From the NCBI RefSeq assembly GCF_017798205.1, contig NZ_CP060010.1:310001-374000 (forward strand): 64,000 bases of DNA. Reading direction: 5' to 3'. Position 1 is the stretch's first letter. Each line of letters begins with the position of its first letter. Of this stretch, positions 62,188 to 64,000 are shown piece by piece. The notes beneath the pieces were generated by a model. It did no database searches, was not told where the DNA came from, and saw nothing but the letters and a program-made list of their open reading frames with translations. This stretch comes from Cognatishimia activa (lineage in GTDB: Bacteria; Pseudomonadota; Alphaproteobacteria; Rhodobacterales; Rhodobacteraceae). A program made the translations under genes and the position numbers.

Positions 62188-63396
62188 ATCGAACGCGCGA
62201 CCACCAACGGCGATCAACGCGATCATGGGCGACTGTCTGTTTTGGATTCGATCCGGTCGGCAGGAGAAATTGCTCGAATCGATATCGCGGATGCCACAGG
62301 CTTTAGCCCGGCCACAGTCACCGCAATTACGTCAGAACTTTTGAATGCCGGTTTGATCGAAGAGATCATTCCCGAGAACAAACAATCCCAAAGCCGACGC
62401 GGTCGTCCGCGTGTTGCGATTAAACTGGCGGGACGGTCTCATCTTATTGCGGGCGTGAAGCTGGGCCATAAAGTGATCTCGGTGCTTGTGCTAGATTTCG
62501 AAGGTCAGGATGTGGTCAGCCAAGAGTTTCCGATCGCAAACCCGCGCATGGATCCGGACGAGTTCGTAGAAGTAATGCTCGAAGCCGTCTCCAAGACCTG
62601 CGAGAGCGGTGGTTTCACGATCAATGACCTCTCGGGCATCGGTCTCAGCATGGCGGGTCTGATCCACGCGACGGACGGATTTGTGCATTGGTCAAGCTCG
62701 CTCACCGAGCGCAACGTCGATATGGGTGCACTGATGGAAAAGGCCTCGCCCTGCCCCGTTTTTATCGACAACGACGCGAACTTGGTTGCCAAGGCCGAAC
62801 ACCTCTTTGGCGTTGCGCGCAATCTTGAGAATTTCATCGTGATCACCATCGAGCATGGCGTCGGGATGGGGATCATAATTGACGGCAAGATCTATCGTGG
62901 CATTCGCGGTTGCGGCGCGGAACTTGGCCACACCAAAGTTCAGCTCGAAGGCGCGCTGTGTCAGTGTGGGCAGCGCGGCTGCCTTGAGGCCTATGTCGGC
63001 GACTATGCGATCCTGCGTGAAGCGCATAGCGTTCTGGGCGAAGAGATTCACGAGGACGTTGGTTCTCTTTATGACGCAGCAAATAATGGCGACCAACTGG
63101 CGGTCTCGGTGCTGGACCGTGCCGCGCGGATGCTGGCGCTGGGTTTGGCGAATGTCGTGAATATCTTTGATCCCGAGCTGATCATTCTGGCAGGGGCGCA
63201 GATGTCCTATCGCCACCTTTATGAGGACAAGATCATCGATGCTGCCAAACAGCAGGTCGTTCAGATCGACGCCGAGATGCCGCCCATTCGCGTGCACGCC
63301 TGGGGCGACTTGATGTGGGCCAAAGGCGCTGCTGCCTATGCCATCGATCAGGTCTCGGCCCTCAAAGTTCGGGAACTTTCGCGCAATGCTGACTAA
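62188..63396 (+). CDS. xylR: ROK-family transcriptional repressor (XylR-like)
   Basis: A ROK repressor of about 384-402 residues that likely represses the divergent xyl operon until xylose binds. An N-terminal winged HTH ('SVLDSIRSAGEIARIDIADATGFSPATVTAITSEL') is followed by a sugar-kinase-like domain with 'IDNDANLVAKAEHLFG', 'HGVGMGIIIDGKIYRG', 'GCGAELGHTKV' and the zinc-binding 'CQCGQRGCLEAY'. The start is unusual: the HTH helix 1 begins before the first standard start (TTG 62242), and the only well-spaced ribosome site (GGGAGG at 62177-62182) points to ATC 62188; no ATG or GTG is in frame after the stop at 62149. The 3' end overlaps the next gene. Confidence 0.82.
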   Translation: MERATTNGDQRDHGRLSVLDSIRSAGEIARIDIADATGFSPATVTAITSELLNAGLIEEIIPENKQSQSRRGRPRVAIKLAGRSHLIAGVKLGHKVISVLVLDFEGQDVVSQEFPIANPRMDPDEFVEVMLEAVSKTCESGGFTINDLSGIGLSMAGLIHATDGFVHWSSSLTERNVDMGALMEKASPCPVFIDNDANLVAKAEHLFGVARNLENFIVITIEHGVGMGIIIDGKIYRGIRGCGAELGHTKVQLEGALCQCGQRGCLEAYVGDYAILREAHSVLGEEIHEDVGSLYDAANNGDQLAVSVLDRAARMLALGLANVVNIFDPELIILAGAQMSYRHLYEDKIIDAAKQQVVQIDAEMPPIRVHAWGDLMWAKGAAAYAIDQVSALKVRELSRNAD

Positions 63397-64000
63397 GTAT
63401 CTGGCGAGCGGCCTTTGCTGTCTTGGCAGCTTGGCTTGGGCCGAGCCCGCGGCACCTAAAATGACGCGTATCGACGTACCATCTCATGTCTATGCAGGCG
63501 GATGGGAGCATTTCGTGGGCGGAGGCGTTGCGACGTTCGATTGCAATTCAGACAGTTTCCCAGATCTCTATGTCGCTGGTGGAGAAAATCCAGCTCAACT
63601 GATGATCAATGACGGCGATTTCGGGTTCACCGCGCGGACGCCAGAAGAGCTCTCAATCACCGGCCTCACCGGCGCTTACCCGATAGATATCGATTCCGAC
63701 GGCATCACCGACCTCGCGATCCTGCGCGTCGGAGAAGATATGATCCTGAAGGGTAAAGGAAACTGCCAGTTTGAACCCTTTGCCGATCTTGGCTTCGCGT
63801 CGGCAGATCACTGGACAACCGCATTTTCGGCGACTTGGGAGGACAACAATACCCTGCCAACGCTGGTCTTTGGTACCTATGTCGACCGCGCGGATCCCAA
63901 AGGACCGTTTGAAACATGCGACGCAAGTCTGCTCTATCGCCCGGATGGTGACCGCTATGGCGAACCGATCACGCTGGAGCCTGGGTTCTGTACGCTTTCG
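63386..64000 (+). CDS. FG-GAP/VCBS repeat secreted protein (partial, cut by window end)
   Basis: The first 205 codons of a secreted protein. A signal peptide ends 'GSLAWA|EPAAP'. Calcium-binding FG-GAP-like repeats follow: 'FDCNSDSFPDLYVAGG' and 'DIDSDGITDLAIL'. Two cysteine pairs are visible. Such beta-propeller proteins (CRTAC1-like) are extracellular or outer-surface proteins of unknown substrate. The start overlaps the end of the repressor gene by 11 bases. No stop is found before the window ends. Confidence 0.75.
   Translation, partial: MLTKYLASGLCCLGSLAWAEPAAPKMTRIDVPSHVYAGGWEHFVGGGVATFDCNSDSFPDLYVAGGENPAQLMINDGDFGFTARTPEELSITGLTGAYPIDIDSDGITDLAILRVGEDMILKGKGNCQFEPFADLGFASADHWTTAFSATWEDNNTLPTLVFGTYVDRADPKGPFETCDASLLYRPDGDRYGEPITLEPGFCTLS

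Overview
The window looks like a chromosomal segment of a marine alphaproteobacterium of the Roseobacter group (Rhodobacteraceae). This rests on family-level recognition from protein sequence, with no database search: G+C-rich housekeeping genes, a 106-aa protein of a type I associate with this group, a PopZ-like N-/C-terminal motif protein, BioMNY biotin uptake, a TAXI-type TRAP transporter, MatB and a xylose uptake/isomerase operon. Two chromosomal flanks (about 1-10.2 kb and 36.9-64 kb) enclose a visibly more A+T-rich genomic island of about 26.6 kb.

Left flank (1-10271): end of a PLP aminotransferase, a small membrane protein, a class V aminotransferase, an MsbA-like ABC exporter, a TIGR04283-type glycosyltransferase, YgfZ, elongation factor P, a DUF6280-like protein, a YdjM-like membrane protein, a PopZ-like protein, a TolC-family protein, a Pcm-like methyltransferase and tRNA-Cys(GCA).

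Island (10272-36861): it begins exactly at the 3' end of tRNA-Cys, and a 49-bp perfect copy of that tRNA end recurs at 36862-36910, so these are the two att sites. A P4-type tyrosine integrase and an AlpA-like factor sit at the right end, a second short tyrosine recombinase at the left end, and a large serine recombinase inside. A 20-bp sequence occurs just inside both ends and looks like integrase arm sites. Cargo: (i) two VirD4/TraG-like ATPases, a small membrane protein and a replication-relaxation protein, with no recognisable relaxase or T4SS; (ii) a six-gene expanded type III restriction-modification locus (SNF2 helicase, DUF4391, Mod, Res, DUF2779 nuclease, hypothetical); (iii) a two-gene Rad50-like ATPase plus DUF4297 nuclease unit resembling Lamassu/ABC-3C defence without its third component; (iv) a regulator/RuvC-like/DUF3768 accessory operon; (v) a lipoprotein and a secreted protein; (vi) fragments of an ArdC antirestriction gene and an IS transposase at a recombination scar.

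Right flank (36970-64000): a DctB/DctR-like two-component system and a class III aminotransferase are divergent from a TAXI TRAP operon (binding protein, fused permease, UspA). Then come a CMD-family protein, two MDR oxidoreductases, bioMNY followed by an acyl-CoA ligase, thiolase and SDR (the linkage recalls Bacillus yhfUTS), malonyl-CoA synthetase, phosphoglucomutase, the xylFHGA operon with a divergent ROK repressor (XylR), and the start of an FG-GAP repeat secreted protein cut by the window edge.

The most promising candidates for something not yet described are the two-gene DUF4297/Rad50-like unit, the helicase/DUF4391/DUF2779 expansion of the type III R-M locus, and the coupling-ATPase/replication-relaxation module that may mobilise the island.
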